Below, one piece after another: positions 8,030 through 19,690 of a stretch of 64,000 bases of DNA. Location: NCBI RefSeq assembly GCF_003206715.1, contig NZ_PZJU01000004.1, forward strand, positions 1,039 through 65,038, read 5' to 3'. Position numbers and translations under genes: made by a program. The stretch is from Salinicola peritrichatus. GTDB lineage: Bacteria; Pseudomonadota; Gammaproteobacteria; Pseudomonadales; Halomonadaceae. The first letter of the stretch is position 1; each line of letters starts with the position of its first letter. A model generated the notes under the pieces. That model worked only from the letters and a program-made list of their open reading frames with translations, made no database searches and was not told the origin of the DNA.

Positions 8030-9673
8030 ATGCTGACAGAAGTTCGAGAGACGCCGCTCGCCGACGACGATGAGGATGTCTCGTTTCCACCGACCGGCGC
8101 CGGACACGCCGGTTTTGCATTGATGGCCCTGACGTTGACGACGCTGTTTTTTACGTTGACGACTTTGATTGTGACGTTGACGACTCTGGCTGTGACGCCG
8201 CTTGCCGGTTGCGGCGCTCGGCGGCGCATGCTGGGTCGTCACGGGGTGACGATGTTGGTTTCCTTGGGCTGTCTCGGCGCTGCCGTCCAGGTCCAGGCCC
8301 AGACGGTGACGGTCGATAACATGCGGCTGTGGTCGGCCCCGGACCATGTACGTCTGGTATTCGACATGTCGGGGCCGGCCAACGCCAACGTCTTCACCCT
8401 CGACAACCCCGATCGCGTGGTCATCGATCTCGACAGCACCGATCTGGATTTCGACGTCGACAAGCTCGATCTGGATGACAGCGCCATCGACAAGGTTCGC
8501 ACCGGCGTGCGAGAAAGTGGCGGCCTGCGCGTCGTGCTCGACATCAATCGCGCGGTGGTGCCGAAGAGTTTCACCCTGCCGCCCAACGAGCAGTATTCCG
8601 ATCGCCTGGTGGTCGATCTCGTCTATCCGGGAGCGAGTGCGGTCGAGGACCCGATCGACCCCATCGAGGCGATGATTCGGGACCAGGAGATCGCCGCGCA
8701 GCGCGCCCAGACCGAAGCGGTCGCGCAAGGCAATGAAGAGAAGGCCGACGAGATGGCCGCCGCGGTCGAGGCGCAACCGCATCCCAAGCGCGACATCATC
8801 ATCGCCGTCGATCCGGGGCACGGCGGAGAGGACCCGGGTGCCACCGGCCCCAACGGCACCCGCGAAAAGGACGTCGTGCTCGATATCGCGCGCAAGCTGA
8901 AGCAGCGTTTCGACCAGACGCCGGGCTTCAAGGCGTTCTTGACCCGCGATGGCGATTACTATGTCGGGCTGCGCCAGCGCACGCTGATCGCGCGGCAGCA
9001 GAAGGCCGACTTCTTCGTCTCGATTCACGCCGACGCGGTGCGCAGCAGTCAGCCCTTCGGCAGTTCGGTCTATGCGCTGTCGCAGAGTGGCGCGACCTCG
9101 GAAACCGCCCGTTGGCTGGCGGCGACCGAGAACCAGTCGGATCTGATCGGCGGCGTCGACGGCAACCTGAGCCTCGACGACAAGGACGAAGTCCTGCGCG
9201 GCGTGCTGCTCGATCTGACCATGACCGCGACCATGAACGACTCGCTGGCGACCGGCGGCCAGGTTCTCGACCAGTTGGGACGGATCAACAAGCTGCACAA
9301 GTCGGGCGTCGAGCAGGCCGGGTTCGTGGTGCTGAAATCGCCCGACATTCCCTCGCTGCTGGTCGAGACCGGGTTCATCTCGAATCCGCGCGAGGAGGCG
9401 CAGCTGCGCTCGTCGGCACATCAGGCGCAACTGGCGCAGGCAATCTACGCCGGCATCGTGGCGCATTTTCGCCAGCATCCGCCGCCCTCGAGCCTGTTGG
9501 CGTGGCAACGCGACCAGGGCCGGGGTGGTGCCAGCAATGAATATCGCGTCCAGTCGGGCGATACGTTGTCCCAGGTGGCGGCGAGCCATAACATCTCGAT
9601 GAAGGCGCTGAAGCAGGCCAATGGCCTCGACAGCGATATTCTCCGGGTGGGGCAGGTGTTGACCATTCCATGA
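8030..9673 (+). CDS. amiB: N-acetylmuramoyl-L-alanine amidase, AmiB/C type with AMIN and LysM domains
   Basis: A 547-residue periplasmic cell-wall amidase that splits septal peptidoglycan. An AMIN targeting domain (about 92-200) is followed by an Amidase_3 domain (about 255-480) with zinc ligands H264 (DPGHGG), E279 and H333 (SIHADA) and catalytic E446 (LLVETGFISN). A C-terminal LysM domain covers 504-547. The N-terminus is odd: before an ordinary signal peptide beginning near residue 67 (ATG at 8228) there is a 66-residue stretch with a TLTT-rich hydrophobic segment encoded by tandem 21-bp repeats and a lipobox-like LAGC. The real start could be 8030 (AGGG upstream) or 8228. Confidence 0.9.
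   Translation: MLTEVRETPLADDDEDVSFPPTGAGHAGFALMALTLTTLFFTLTTLIVTLTTLAVTPLAGCGARRRMLGRHGVTMLVSLGCLGAAVQVQAQTVTVDNMRLWSAPDHVRLVFDMSGPANANVFTLDNPDRVVIDLDSTDLDFDVDKLDLDDSAIDKVRTGVRESGGLRVVLDINRAVVPKSFTLPPNEQYSDRLVVDLVYPGASAVEDPIDPIEAMIRDQEIAAQRAQTEAVAQGNEEKADEMAAAVEAQPHPKRDIIIAVDPGHGGEDPGATGPNGTREKDVVLDIARKLKQRFDQTPGFKAFLTRDGDYYVGLRQRTLIARQQKADFFVSIHADAVRSSQPFGSSVYALSQSGATSETARWLAATENQSDLIGGVDGNLSLDDKDEVLRGVLLDLTMTATMNDSLATGGQVLDQLGRINKLHKSGVEQAGFVVLKSPDIPSLLVETGFISNPREEAQLRSSAHQAQLAQAIYAGIVAHFRQHPPPSSLLAWQRDQGRGGASNEYRVQSGDTLSQVAASHNISMKALKQANGLDSDILRVGQVLTIP
8132..8194. repeat. Three tandem 21-bp units inside amiB
   Basis: The 11-base core ACGTTGACGAC recurs exactly at 8132, 8153 and 8174, each followed by ten more variable bases. 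In frame the units encode hydrophobic Thr/Leu segments of the unusual amidase N-terminus. A period of seven codons keeps the frame open. Confidence 0.85.
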
Positions 9674-9717
9674 CGACGCTCTGCCGGAAAAATGCCTGCG
9701 CTCGCCCATACTGCGTT

Positions 9718-9777
9718 AAAAATCGGCTTAAAATGCTCATTTACAACCTCGTAAACTCCGCTTTTGCGCCGATTTTT
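9718..9777. repeat. Dispersed palindromic repeat, copy 2
   Basis: The arms AAAAATCGGC (9718-9727) and GCCGATTTTT (9768-9777) are exact complements. The core CTCATTTAC...CGTAAACTCCG is shared with the copy at 2448-2507. It lies between the amiB stop and the mutL start. The right arm ends in a T run, so it could also act as a terminator for amiB transcripts. Confidence 0.75.
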
Positions 9778-9842
9778 GCCTTGTCTGGCCGTCGCTCGCC
9801 GATTTTTCAGTCAGAGCGCGGTGACGGTGGGGAGATGTTGCC

Positions 9843-11795
9843 ATGACTGAGCCGTCACGCATACGCATTCTCGATCCCCGGCTAGCCAACCAGATTGCCG
9901 CCGGGGAAGTGGTCGAGCGGCCGGCTTCGGTGGTCAAGGAGATCGTCGAGAACGCCATCGACGCCGGTGGCCGGCGGATCGAGATCGAGCTGGAGGCCGG
10001 CGGGTCGAGACTGATTCGGGTGCGCGACGACGGCAGCGGCATCGACGAGAGCGATCTGCCGCTGGCGCTGTCGCGTCATGCCACCAGCAAGATCGCTTCG
10101 CTGGAGGATCTCGAGGACGTCGCCAGCCTGGGCTTTCGCGGTGAAGCGCTGGCCTCGATCAGCGCGGTATCGCGCCTGGAGTTGATCTCCAATGCCGCCG
10201 ACGATCCGAGCGGTGGTTGGCGAGTCGTCGCCGAAGGGCGCCAGATGGAGCCCCGAGTGACCCCGGCGCCGCATCCGCGCGGTACCTCGGTGCTGGTGCG
10301 CGATCTATTCTTCAATACTCCGGCGCGACGCAAGTTCCTGCGTACCGAGAAGACCGAGTTCGGCCATGTCGAGGAGGCGTTCCGGCGCCTGGCGTTGTCA
10401 CGCTTCGATATCGCCTGGCTGTTGCGTCACAACCAGAAAGTGGCGCATCAGTTGCCCGCAGTGGCCGGCGATCAGGCCGGCCGCGAACGGCGTATCGGTG
10501 CGCTGCTCGGCAAGCGGTTCATCGACGAGGCGCTGCATGTCGACATGCAGGCGTCGGGGTTGCGCCTGTGGGGCTGGGTTGGCCTGCCGACCCATTCGCG
10601 TGCCCAGGCCGATCAGCAGTATTTCTTCGTCAATGGCCGTACGGTACGCGATCGTCTGGTGGCGCATGCGATTCGCCAGGCCTATCGCGACGTGCTGTTC
10701 CATGGCCGTCATCCGGTGTTCGTGCTCTATCTGGAACTCGATCCCCGGGTCGTCGACGTCAACGTGCATCCGACCAAGCACGAAGTGCGCTTCCGCGATG
10801 GCCGCCTGGTGCACGATTTTCTGTTCTCGAGCCTGCATCGTGCGCTGGCGGAGGTGCGGCCCAACGGCGCCGGCGTCGCGGAGGCCGCCGAGGAGGAAGA
10901 CCAGCGCGCGCCCGCCGTGGCCCAGGCAACACCCGACTGGCAGCAGCAACGCATGCCGCTGGCCGGACAGCGCGATGTCGATAACGGCGGGGCTAGTGAC
11001 GGCTGGCGCACGGACCGCGAGCGGCCTCCGGCCCAGCGTGTCCGCGAGTTCATGGCGGGCTACCACGCGCTGCATCCGGATCACGAGTCGACCTTGCTCA
11101 CACCGCGAGAAGGCGGCGCCGGTGCGCCCGGTGGAGAAGCCGCCGAGGTCGCGCTGCGGGAGCGGCCCGCCAGGCCGGTGGCGACGCTGGCCGAGGGCGA
11201 CGATACCCAGGCGCCGCCATTGGGCTATGCGATCGCCCAGCTGCATGGCGTCTACATTCTTTCGCAGACCGAGCGCGGCATGGTCATCGTCGACATGCAC
11301 GCTGCCCACGAACGTATCGTCTATGAGCGCATGAAGCAGCAGATTCATGCCGGCGCGCTGGATGCCCAGCCGCTGCTGGTCCCGGTCTCGATCGCGGTCA
11401 GCGCGGGCGAGATCGAGACCGCCGAGCGTGAACGGGAGGCGTTCGGCCGGCTGGGCGTCGAACTCGATGCCGCCGGCCCGGAAACACTGTTGGTGCGTCA
11501 GATACCGGCGCTGCTCGCCGATGCCGATATCGAACCATTGATCCGCGACATGCTCGGCGACCTCGAACGCTTCGGACGTTCCGACCGCCTCGAGACCCGC
11601 ATCAACGAACTGCTCAGTACCATGGCCTGCCATGGCAGCGTGCGCGCCAATCGGCTGTTGAGCGTGCCGGAGATGAATGCGCTGCTGCGCGACATGGAGC
11701 GCACCGAGCGCAGCGGCCAGTGCAACCACGGCCGCCCCACCTGGACCGAGATGTCGATGGCGCAGTTGGACAAACTGTTCCTTCGGGGGCAATGA
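9843..11795 (+). CDS. mutL: DNA mismatch repair protein MutL
   Basis: A 650-residue mismatch repair matchmaker that couples MutS recognition to strand incision. The N-terminal GHKL ATPase carries [17 protein letters not shown] and [16 protein letters not shown] and [14 protein letters not shown] follow. A long acidic/proline-rich linker (about 340-450) leads to the C-terminal dimerisation domain. That domain holds [12 protein letters not shown] starting at residue 484, a variant of the DQHA(x)2E(x)4E endonuclease motif, so this MutL is probably an endonuclease as in bacteria without MutH. GGGGAG precedes the ATG. The miaA GTG follows after a single base. Confidence 0.96.
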   Translation: MTEPSRIRILDPRLANQIAAGEVVERPASVVKEIVENAIDAGGRRIEIELEAGGSRLIRVRDDGSGIDESDLPLALSRHATSKIASLEDLEDVASLGFRGEALASISAVSRLELISNAADDPSGGWRVVAEGRQMEPRVTPAPHPRGTSVLVRDLFFNTPARRKFLRTEKTEFGHVEEAFRRLALSRFDIAWLLRHNQKVAHQLPAVAGDQAGRERRIGALLGKRFIDEALHVDMQASGLRLWGWVGLPTHSRAQADQQYFFVNGRTVRDRLVAHAIRQAYRDVLFHGRHPVFVLYLELDPRVVDVNVHPTKHEVRFRDGRLVHDFLFSSLHRALAEVRPNGAGVAEAAEEEDQRAPAVAQATPDWQQQRMPLAGQRDVDNGGASDGWRTDRERPPAQRVREFMAGYHALHPDHESTLLTPREGGAGAPGGEAAEVALRERPARPVATLAEGDDTQAPPLGYAIAQLHGVYILSQTERGMVIVDMHAAHERIVYERMKQQIHAGALDAQPLLVPVSIAVSAGEIETAEREREAFGRLGVELDAAGPETLLVRQIPALLADADIEPLIRDMLGDLERFGRSDRLETRINELLSTMACHGSVRANRLLSVPEMNALLRDMERTERSGQCNHGRPTWTEMSMAQLDKLFLRGQ

Positions 11796-11796
11796 C

Positions 11797-12738
11797 GTGA
11801 CGCAGGATTCCCGTCCAGCGGCGGTGATGCTGCTGGGCCCCACCGCCGCCGGCAAGACCGATACCGCTATCGCCCTGCATGAACGATTCGACTGTGAACT
11901 GATCAGCGTCGACTCGGCGATGGTCTATCGCGGCATGGATATCGGCACCGCCAAGCCTTCGGCCGGCGAACTCGCGCGGGCGCCGCACCGGCTGATCAAT
12001 ATTCGCGACCCGGCCGACAGCTACTCCGCCGCCGACTTCCGTGACGACGCGCTGGCGGCGATGCACGAGATCACCGGCTGCGGCAAAATGCCGCTGCTGG
12101 TCGGCGGAACCATGATGTACGCCAAGCGCCTGATGGAAGGCGTGGCCAGCATGCCGCCGGCCGATCCGGAACTGCGCGAGACGCTCCGCCGGCGCGGCGA
12201 GGCCGCGGGTTTCGAGGCGTTGCATGCGGAATTGGCCAGGGTCGACCCGGCGGCGGCGGAGGCGATTCATCCGCGCAACCGGCAGCGTTTGATTCGCGCG
12301 CTGGAAGTCTACCGCTTGAGCGGTATTCCGCTGAGTGAGCACTGGCGACGCCAGCAACGGGAAAACTTTCCGTGGCGACTGTTGTCCATAGCGCTCGCAC
12401 CCCATGATCGCGCCGTTTTGCACCGACGCATCGCCGAGCGCTTCGAGGCCATGCTGGATGGTGGATTCCTGGCAGAAGTGGCTACATTGAAACAACGCGG
12501 CGACCTTCATGCGGATCTCCCCTCGATGAGGAGCGTCGGCTATCGGCAGGCCTGGGAGTATCTCGAAGGGGCGTACGGTCTCGAGACCCTGCGCGAGCGG
12601 GGAATCGCGGCGACCCGTCAGCTGGCCAAGCGTCAGTTGACCTGGCTAAGGCGCTGGCCCGATCTTCACTGGATCGACAGCAGCGCGCCGGACGTCTGGG
12701 AGCGGGTCGCGAAAATCGTGCGTGACCACGGGAGTTAG
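11797..12738 (+). CDS. miaA: tRNA dimethylallyltransferase MiaA
   Basis: A 313-residue enzyme that adds the dimethylallyl group to A37 of UNN-decoding tRNAs. It shows the P-loop [24 protein letters not shown], the [15 protein letters not shown] segment and the [12 protein letters not shown] region. The GTG start at 11797 lies one base after the mutL stop, with a G-rich ribosome site inside mutL. Length is typical. Confidence 0.95.
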   Translation: MTQDSRPAAVMLLGPTAAGKTDTAIALHERFDCELISVDSAMVYRGMDIGTAKPSAGELARAPHRLINIRDPADSYSAADFRDDALAAMHEITGCGKMPLLVGGTMMYAKRLMEGVASMPPADPELRETLRRRGEAAGFEALHAELARVDPAAAEAIHPRNRQRLIRALEVYRLSGIPLSEHWRRQQRENFPWRLLSIALAPHDRAVLHRRIAERFEAMLDGGFLAEVATLKQRGDLHADLPSMRSVGYRQAWEYLEGAYGLETLRERGIAATRQLAKRQLTWLRRWPDLHWIDSSAPDVWERVAKIVRDHGS

Positions 12739-12877
12739 CGTAAAATGGTGGGCTTCGTCACGACGACTGCAGACGGCGGTCGATGCCGCGCTACGATGCC
12801 GGGTCGGAATGAATCGCGAAACGAACCGTAGCCCATATTAAAACAGCACTACTCATAACAGTATTAGGGAGAGCAAC

Positions 12878-13129
12878 ATGTCCAAAGGACAGTCCCTTCA
12901 GGATCCGTACCTGAACATCTTGCGCAAGGAGCGCATTCCGGTTTCCATTTTCCTCGTCAATGGCATCAAGCTGCAGGGGCAGATCGAGTCTTTCGACCAG
13001 TTCGTCATCCTGCTGCGTAACACCGTCAGTCAGATGGTCTACAAGCACGCCATTTCGACGGTCGTGCCGTCACGCAATGTCCGGTTGCCGCCGCAGGACC
13101 CCAATGCCGCGCCCGGGCTCGATAACTGA
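12878..13129 (+). CDS. hfq: RNA chaperone Hfq
   Basis: An 83-residue Sm-like hexamer-forming RNA chaperone for sRNA-mRNA pairing. The conserved core runs from SLQDPYLN to the Sm2 motif YKHAIST. Its acidic, proline-containing C-tail is short (about 15 residues) compared with enteric Hfq. GGGAGA lies upstream of the ATG. A 139-bp gap after miaA, AT-richer near 12825-12860, probably holds its own promoter. Confidence 0.97.
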   Translation: MSKGQSLQDPYLNILRKERIPVSIFLVNGIKLQGQIESFDQFVILLRNTVSQMVYKHAISTVVPSRNVRLPPQDPNAAPGLDN

Positions 13130-13143
13130 TCGAGAGGTTGTGA

Positions 13144-14466
13144 TTGTTTTTCGAACGTCCCGACGCCGGCGAAACGGCGATTCTGGTCCATGTGGACTTT
13201 CAGGACGAGCAGGAGCGCGAAGATTCGGGTGAACTCCTGGAACTGGTGCGCTCCGCCGGAGCGGAGCCGGCGACCCTGATTCAGGGGAGTCGGCGCCGTC
13301 CCGATCCTCGCTCCTTCATCGGCAGTGGCAAACTCGACGAGGTCAAAGACGCGCTCGAGACTCACCACGCCGAACTGGTCATCTTCAATCATGCCCTGTC
13401 TCCCTCCCAGGAGCGCAATCTCGAGCGTGCGCTCAAATGCCGCGTGCTCGATCGAACGGGCCTGATTCTCGATATTTTCGCGCAGCGCGCGCGAACTCAC
13501 GAAGGCAAGCTGCAGGTCGAGCTTGCCCAGCTCGAGTACATGTCCACGCGCCTGGTGCGTGGCTGGACTCACCTCGAGCGCCAGAAAGGCGGTATCGGTC
13601 TGCGCGGTCCGGGGGAAACCCAGCTCGAAACCGACCGCCGCCTGCTGCGGGCGCGGATCAAGTCGATTCACAAGCGTCTCGAGAAGGTGCGCCGCCAGCG
13701 CGACCAGAACCGGCGTGCCCGGGCCCGCGCGGAGGTTCCCAGCGTCTCGCTGGTCGGCTATACCAATGCCGGCAAATCGACGCTGTTCAACGCCATCACC
13801 GCTTCCGAGGTGTACGCCGCCGACCAGCTCTTCGCCACCCTCGATCCGACGCTGCGGCGTCTCGACGTGCCGGATGTCGGCGAGGTCGTGTTGGCCGATA
13901 CCGTCGGCTTCATTCGCCATCTGCCGCACAAGCTGGTCGAAGCCTTCCAGGCGACGCTGCAGGAAGCCGCCGAGGCGAGCCTGTTGGTCCATGTGATCGA
14001 TGCCGCCGACCCGGACCGGGAACTCAACGTGGCGCAGGTCGATAGCGTTCTCGCCGAGATCGGCGCCGACGAGGTGCCACGGTTGCTGGTGATGAACAAG
14101 ATCGATCTGCTGGGAACGGCGCCGCGCATCGATCGCGACGAGCAGGGGCGCCCTCAGGTGGTATGGCTCTCCGCGCGCGAAGGGCGGGGGCTCGAGCTGC
14201 TGCGTGAGGCAGTCGGCGAGTGGCTGGCCGAGGACATCCTCGATATCCGCTTGACGCTGACGCCCGAGCAGGGTCGACTACGGGCGGCACTGCACGATTT
14301 ACAGGCCGTGCGGCATGAAGACTTCGATGACAGTGGCCGCACGAATCTGGAGATTCGCTTGCCCCGGCGGGAGTTTATGCAGATGATGGCTCGCTTGGGC
14401 GAACGCGCCGACGATTATTTACCCGCTCACGAAAAAACACCGGTTGCTGACTGGGAACGGGTCTGA
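13144..14466 (+). CDS. hflX: Ribosome-associated GTPase HflX
   Basis: A 440-residue GTPase that splits or rescues stalled ribosomes under stress. The N-terminal HflX domain contains the HALSPSQERNLERA and GLRGPGETQLE segments. The G domain shows GYTNAGKST, DTVGF and NKID. The TTG start at 13144 follows GAGAGG, and the first residues MFFERPDAGE match the E. coli N-terminus, so TTG is preferred over any internal ATG. It lies 14 bp downstream of hfq. Confidence 0.95.
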   Translation: MFFERPDAGETAILVHVDFQDEQEREDSGELLELVRSAGAEPATLIQGSRRRPDPRSFIGSGKLDEVKDALETHHAELVIFNHALSPSQERNLERALKCRVLDRTGLILDIFAQRARTHEGKLQVELAQLEYMSTRLVRGWTHLERQKGGIGLRGPGETQLETDRRLLRARIKSIHKRLEKVRRQRDQNRRARARAEVPSVSLVGYTNAGKSTLFNAITASEVYAADQLFATLDPTLRRLDVPDVGEVVLADTVGFIRHLPHKLVEAFQATLQEAAEASLLVHVIDAADPDRELNVAQVDSVLAEIGADEVPRLLVMNKIDLLGTAPRIDRDEQGRPQVVWLSAREGRGLELLREAVGEWLAEDILDIRLTLTPEQGRLRAALHDLQAVRHEDFDDSGRTNLEIRLPRREFMQMMARLGERADDYLPAHEKTPVADWERV

Positions 14467-14643
14467 AGTGAAGGGACATACGCAGGGGAGCTTCGTGGTC
14501 CGATCGGATCCGAACCACGCAGGGCGACACGCATTCGACATCAGGCCGAATATGCCCGTTGTTTGCCAGCGGCGGGACGCCATGGCGGCTCGTGCTCCCG
14601 ATGCCTGACGCAACGCTTTGACTGCATTAGTGGAGACTTAGGT

Positions 14644-15867
14644 ATGGCTTGGAACGAGCCAGGTGGTGGTGGCAACAACCAGCAGGACCCTTGGAGCGGC
14701 GGAGGGGGCCGTCGTCCGGGAAGGAATGGTGGTAACAATGGCGGCAACAATCAGGGGCCGCCGGACCTCGACGAGGCGCTGAAGAAGTTTCAGGACAAGA
14801 TCAACCGCATGCTGGGTGGCCGCGGCAAGCGTCCCGGGACCGGCGGTAACGACGGCGGAAGCGGCAAGCGCAACCCCTTCGTGCTACCGGTCCTGGTGCT
14901 GGTCGTGGCAGTGGTGATCTGGGCCGGTTCCGGCTTCCATCTGATCGATCAGTCCGAACGTGGCGTGGTGTTCCGCTTCGGCAAGTACACCGCCACCCTC
15001 AATCCCGGTCTCCACTGGAATCCGCCGATCGTGGACCAGGTCGAGAACGTCAACGTCACCAGCATCCGTTCGGCCAACCAGACCGACTCGATGCTGACCA
15101 GCGACGAGAATATCGTGCGCGTGAGCGTTTCCGCCCAGTACGTGGTCAGCGACGCTCACGCCTTCCTGGTCAACGTCAACGAACCCGAAATGACGCTGCA
15201 GAACGCGATGGATTCCGCGTTGCGCCAGGAAGTGGGCAACATGCATCTGCAGGAGATTCTGACCACCGGTCGCGATCGCCTGGGGCAGCGCGTCTTCGAC
15301 CGTCTCAGCGCCTACATGGATGCCTATGGCACCGGGTTGCGGCTGCAGACCGTCAACGTCGAATCGACCTCGCCGCCGGATCGCGTGCAGGACGCCTTCG
15401 ACGACGTCATTCGCGCGCGCGAAGAGCGTCAGCGCTCGATCAACCAGGCCAACGCCTATCGCCAGGCGGTGGTGCTCGAGGCGCAGGGTCAGAAACAGCG
15501 TCTGCTCGAGGAAGCCGATGGTTACAAGGCGGCGGTGGTATCCGACGCCACGGGCCAGACCAATCGCTTCATTTCGCTGTTGACCGAATATCGCCAGGCC
15601 CCGGAAGTGACGCGCCAGCGCCTCTACCTGGAAACCATTAGCCAGGTGCTGAGCAAGACGCCCAAGGCATTGGTCGATCTCGGCGACAGCGATGCGGTAA
15701 CCGTGCTGCCGCTCAACCAGATGCAAGCCGGTAGCAGTCGCAGCGGCGATGGCTCGTCTTCGATGAGCACGCAACAGCTCGAACAGATTTCAAGACAGGT
15801 AGTCGATCACATGAACAGCAGCAGCTCGCAGCAGTCAAGTGGTTCCAGCCTGCGGGAGGGCCGCTAA
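14644..15867 (+). CDS. hflK: FtsH protease modulator HflK
   Basis: A 407-residue SPFH-family membrane protein that, with HflC, forms the cage around FtsH. A Gly/Asn-rich cytoplasmic N-terminus (residues 1-75) precedes one membrane segment (about 80-100), the SPFH domain, and a Ser-rich C-tail. The start ATG at 14644 gives the MAWNEPGGGG N-terminus seen in relatives. The stop and the hflC start overlap by one base (TAATG). A CGTGGT/ACCACG hairpin lies in the 177-bp gap after hflX. Confidence 0.93.
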   Translation: MAWNEPGGGGNNQQDPWSGGGGRRPGRNGGNNGGNNQGPPDLDEALKKFQDKINRMLGGRGKRPGTGGNDGGSGKRNPFVLPVLVLVVAVVIWAGSGFHLIDQSERGVVFRFGKYTATLNPGLHWNPPIVDQVENVNVTSIRSANQTDSMLTSDENIVRVSVSAQYVVSDAHAFLVNVNEPEMTLQNAMDSALRQEVGNMHLQEILTTGRDRLGQRVFDRLSAYMDAYGTGLRLQTVNVESTSPPDRVQDAFDDVIRAREERQRSINQANAYRQAVVLEAQGQKQRLLEEADGYKAAVVSDATGQTNRFISLLTEYRQAPEVTRQRLYLETISQVLSKTPKALVDLGDSDAVTVLPLNQMQAGSSRSGDGSSSMSTQQLEQISRQVVDHMNSSSSQQSSGSSLREGR

Positions 15868-16835
15868 TGTTTAACAATCGTGCCCTGATCGGCGTCATCG
15901 TTCTGGCGCTGCTCGCCTGGTTCGCCAGCGCCAGCTTCTATATCGTCAACGAGACCCAGCGTGCGATCAAACTGCGCTTCGGCGAGGTGATCGAGAACGA
16001 CATCGGCCCCGGGTTGCACTTCAAGCTGCCGATCTTCAACACCGTGCGAATCTTCGATGTGCGCGTGCAGACGGTCGACTCCAGCGCCACGCGCTACCTG
16101 ACCGCCGACTCGAAGGCGGTGATCGTCGACTCCTTCGTCAAGTGGAAGATCGCCGATCCGCGTCAGTTCTACGAAGCGACTCGCGGCGACATTCAGGTTG
16201 CCGAGAATCTGATCGCGCCGCGCACCGACGAGGCGCTGCGCAACAAATTCGGCCAGACCGAAATGTCCGACATCATCCAGGAGCGGATTGCCGCCGAGAG
16301 TAAGAACCGGCAGTTGGTGGGCGAGGACAAGGGCGCCGACACGGTGGAGGGCGCCCGCGAGGAGCTGATGGTCGAACCCGTGCAGCAGCTCGACCAGGCG
16401 ATGCGCCAAGAGCTCGGGGTGCATATCCTCGACATCCGCGTGAAGCGGATCGAGCTGCCCACCGAGGTGACCCAGGCGGTCTACGAGCGCATGAACTCCG
16501 AGCGTGAGCAGGCGGCGCGCACCTATCGTGCCGAAGGGTCGCAGCAGGCCGAGGCGATTCGTGCCGATGCCGACCGCCAGCGTCAGGAGATCCTGGCCAG
16601 CGGCCGCCAGGAAGCCGAGACCACCCGTGGCGAAGGGGATGCTCAGGCGGCGCAGATCTACGCCAACGCCTATCAGCAGGATCGCGATTTCTTCGCTTTC
16701 TACCGCTCCATGCAGGCCTATCGCGACAGCTTCAACGGCGAGGGCAAGGACCTGCTGGTGTTGAGCCCGGAAAACAGCGATTTCTTCCGCTACTTGAAGA
16801 ATCCGTCGCCGCAGGCGGGAGCGTCGGCGCCTTGA
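15867..16835 (+). CDS. hflC: FtsH protease modulator HflC
   Basis: A 322-residue partner of HflK with one N-terminal membrane segment (about residues 5-25) and an SPFH domain starting IVNETQRAIKLRFGE. It forms the periplasm-exposed HflKC assembly that tunes FtsH proteolysis. The ATG overlaps the hflK stop. Two hairpins downstream (16878-16944) probably end the transcript. Confidence 0.94.
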   Translation: MFNNRALIGVIVLALLAWFASASFYIVNETQRAIKLRFGEVIENDIGPGLHFKLPIFNTVRIFDVRVQTVDSSATRYLTADSKAVIVDSFVKWKIADPRQFYEATRGDIQVAENLIAPRTDEALRNKFGQTEMSDIIQERIAAESKNRQLVGEDKGADTVEGAREELMVEPVQQLDQAMRQELGVHILDIRVKRIELPTEVTQAVYERMNSEREQAARTYRAEGSQQAEAIRADADRQRQEILASGRQEAETTRGEGDAQAAQIYANAYQQDRDFFAFYRSMQAYRDSFNGEGKDLLVLSPENSDFFRYLKNPSPQAGASAP

Positions 16836-16877
16836 ACCGTTGTCTTGAACTCGGCAAGGGCTGCCGATAAAACGACG

Positions 16878-16944
16878 GCCCGCGGGATTTCTCCGCGGGC
16901 ATTTCGTGATACCATTTCATTGCCGGGTCATGCCCGGCTTTTTT
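16878..16944 (+). terminator. Tandem hairpin terminator after hflC
   Basis: The first stem is GCCCGCGG (16878-16885) with CCGCGGGC (16893-16900). The second stem is GCCGGG (16922-16927) with CCCGGC (16933-16938), followed by six T residues. The second is a canonical Rho-independent terminator; the first may reinforce it. Confidence 0.75.
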
Positions 16945-17061
16945 GTGCGGGACGTCCGAGCATCACGCGCCGCCGCGCCTTGTGGCAATGCCGTGCTCGA
17001 CATGGCGAGACAGGCCCGCACCACCAATCATTACCGACTTACCGCTTGGCAGGACAGGCTC

Positions 17062-19628
<2,567 letters not shown>

Positions 19629-19660
19629 ACGAGCGCAGTAGTTTGTCCGCATTGTCACAT

Positions 19661-19683
19661 GGCCCGCTGCCAGGCAGCGGGCC
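19661..19683. terminator. Strong hairpin between purA and the polysaccharide operon
   Basis: A perfect ten-base stem GGCCCGCTGC/GCAGCGGGCC with a three-base loop sits between the convergent ends of purA and the last lyase gene. Neither side has a real T tract, so it may act as a barrier hairpin or a Rho-aided terminator on both strands. Confidence 0.6.
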
Positions 19684-19690
19684 GTTATCG

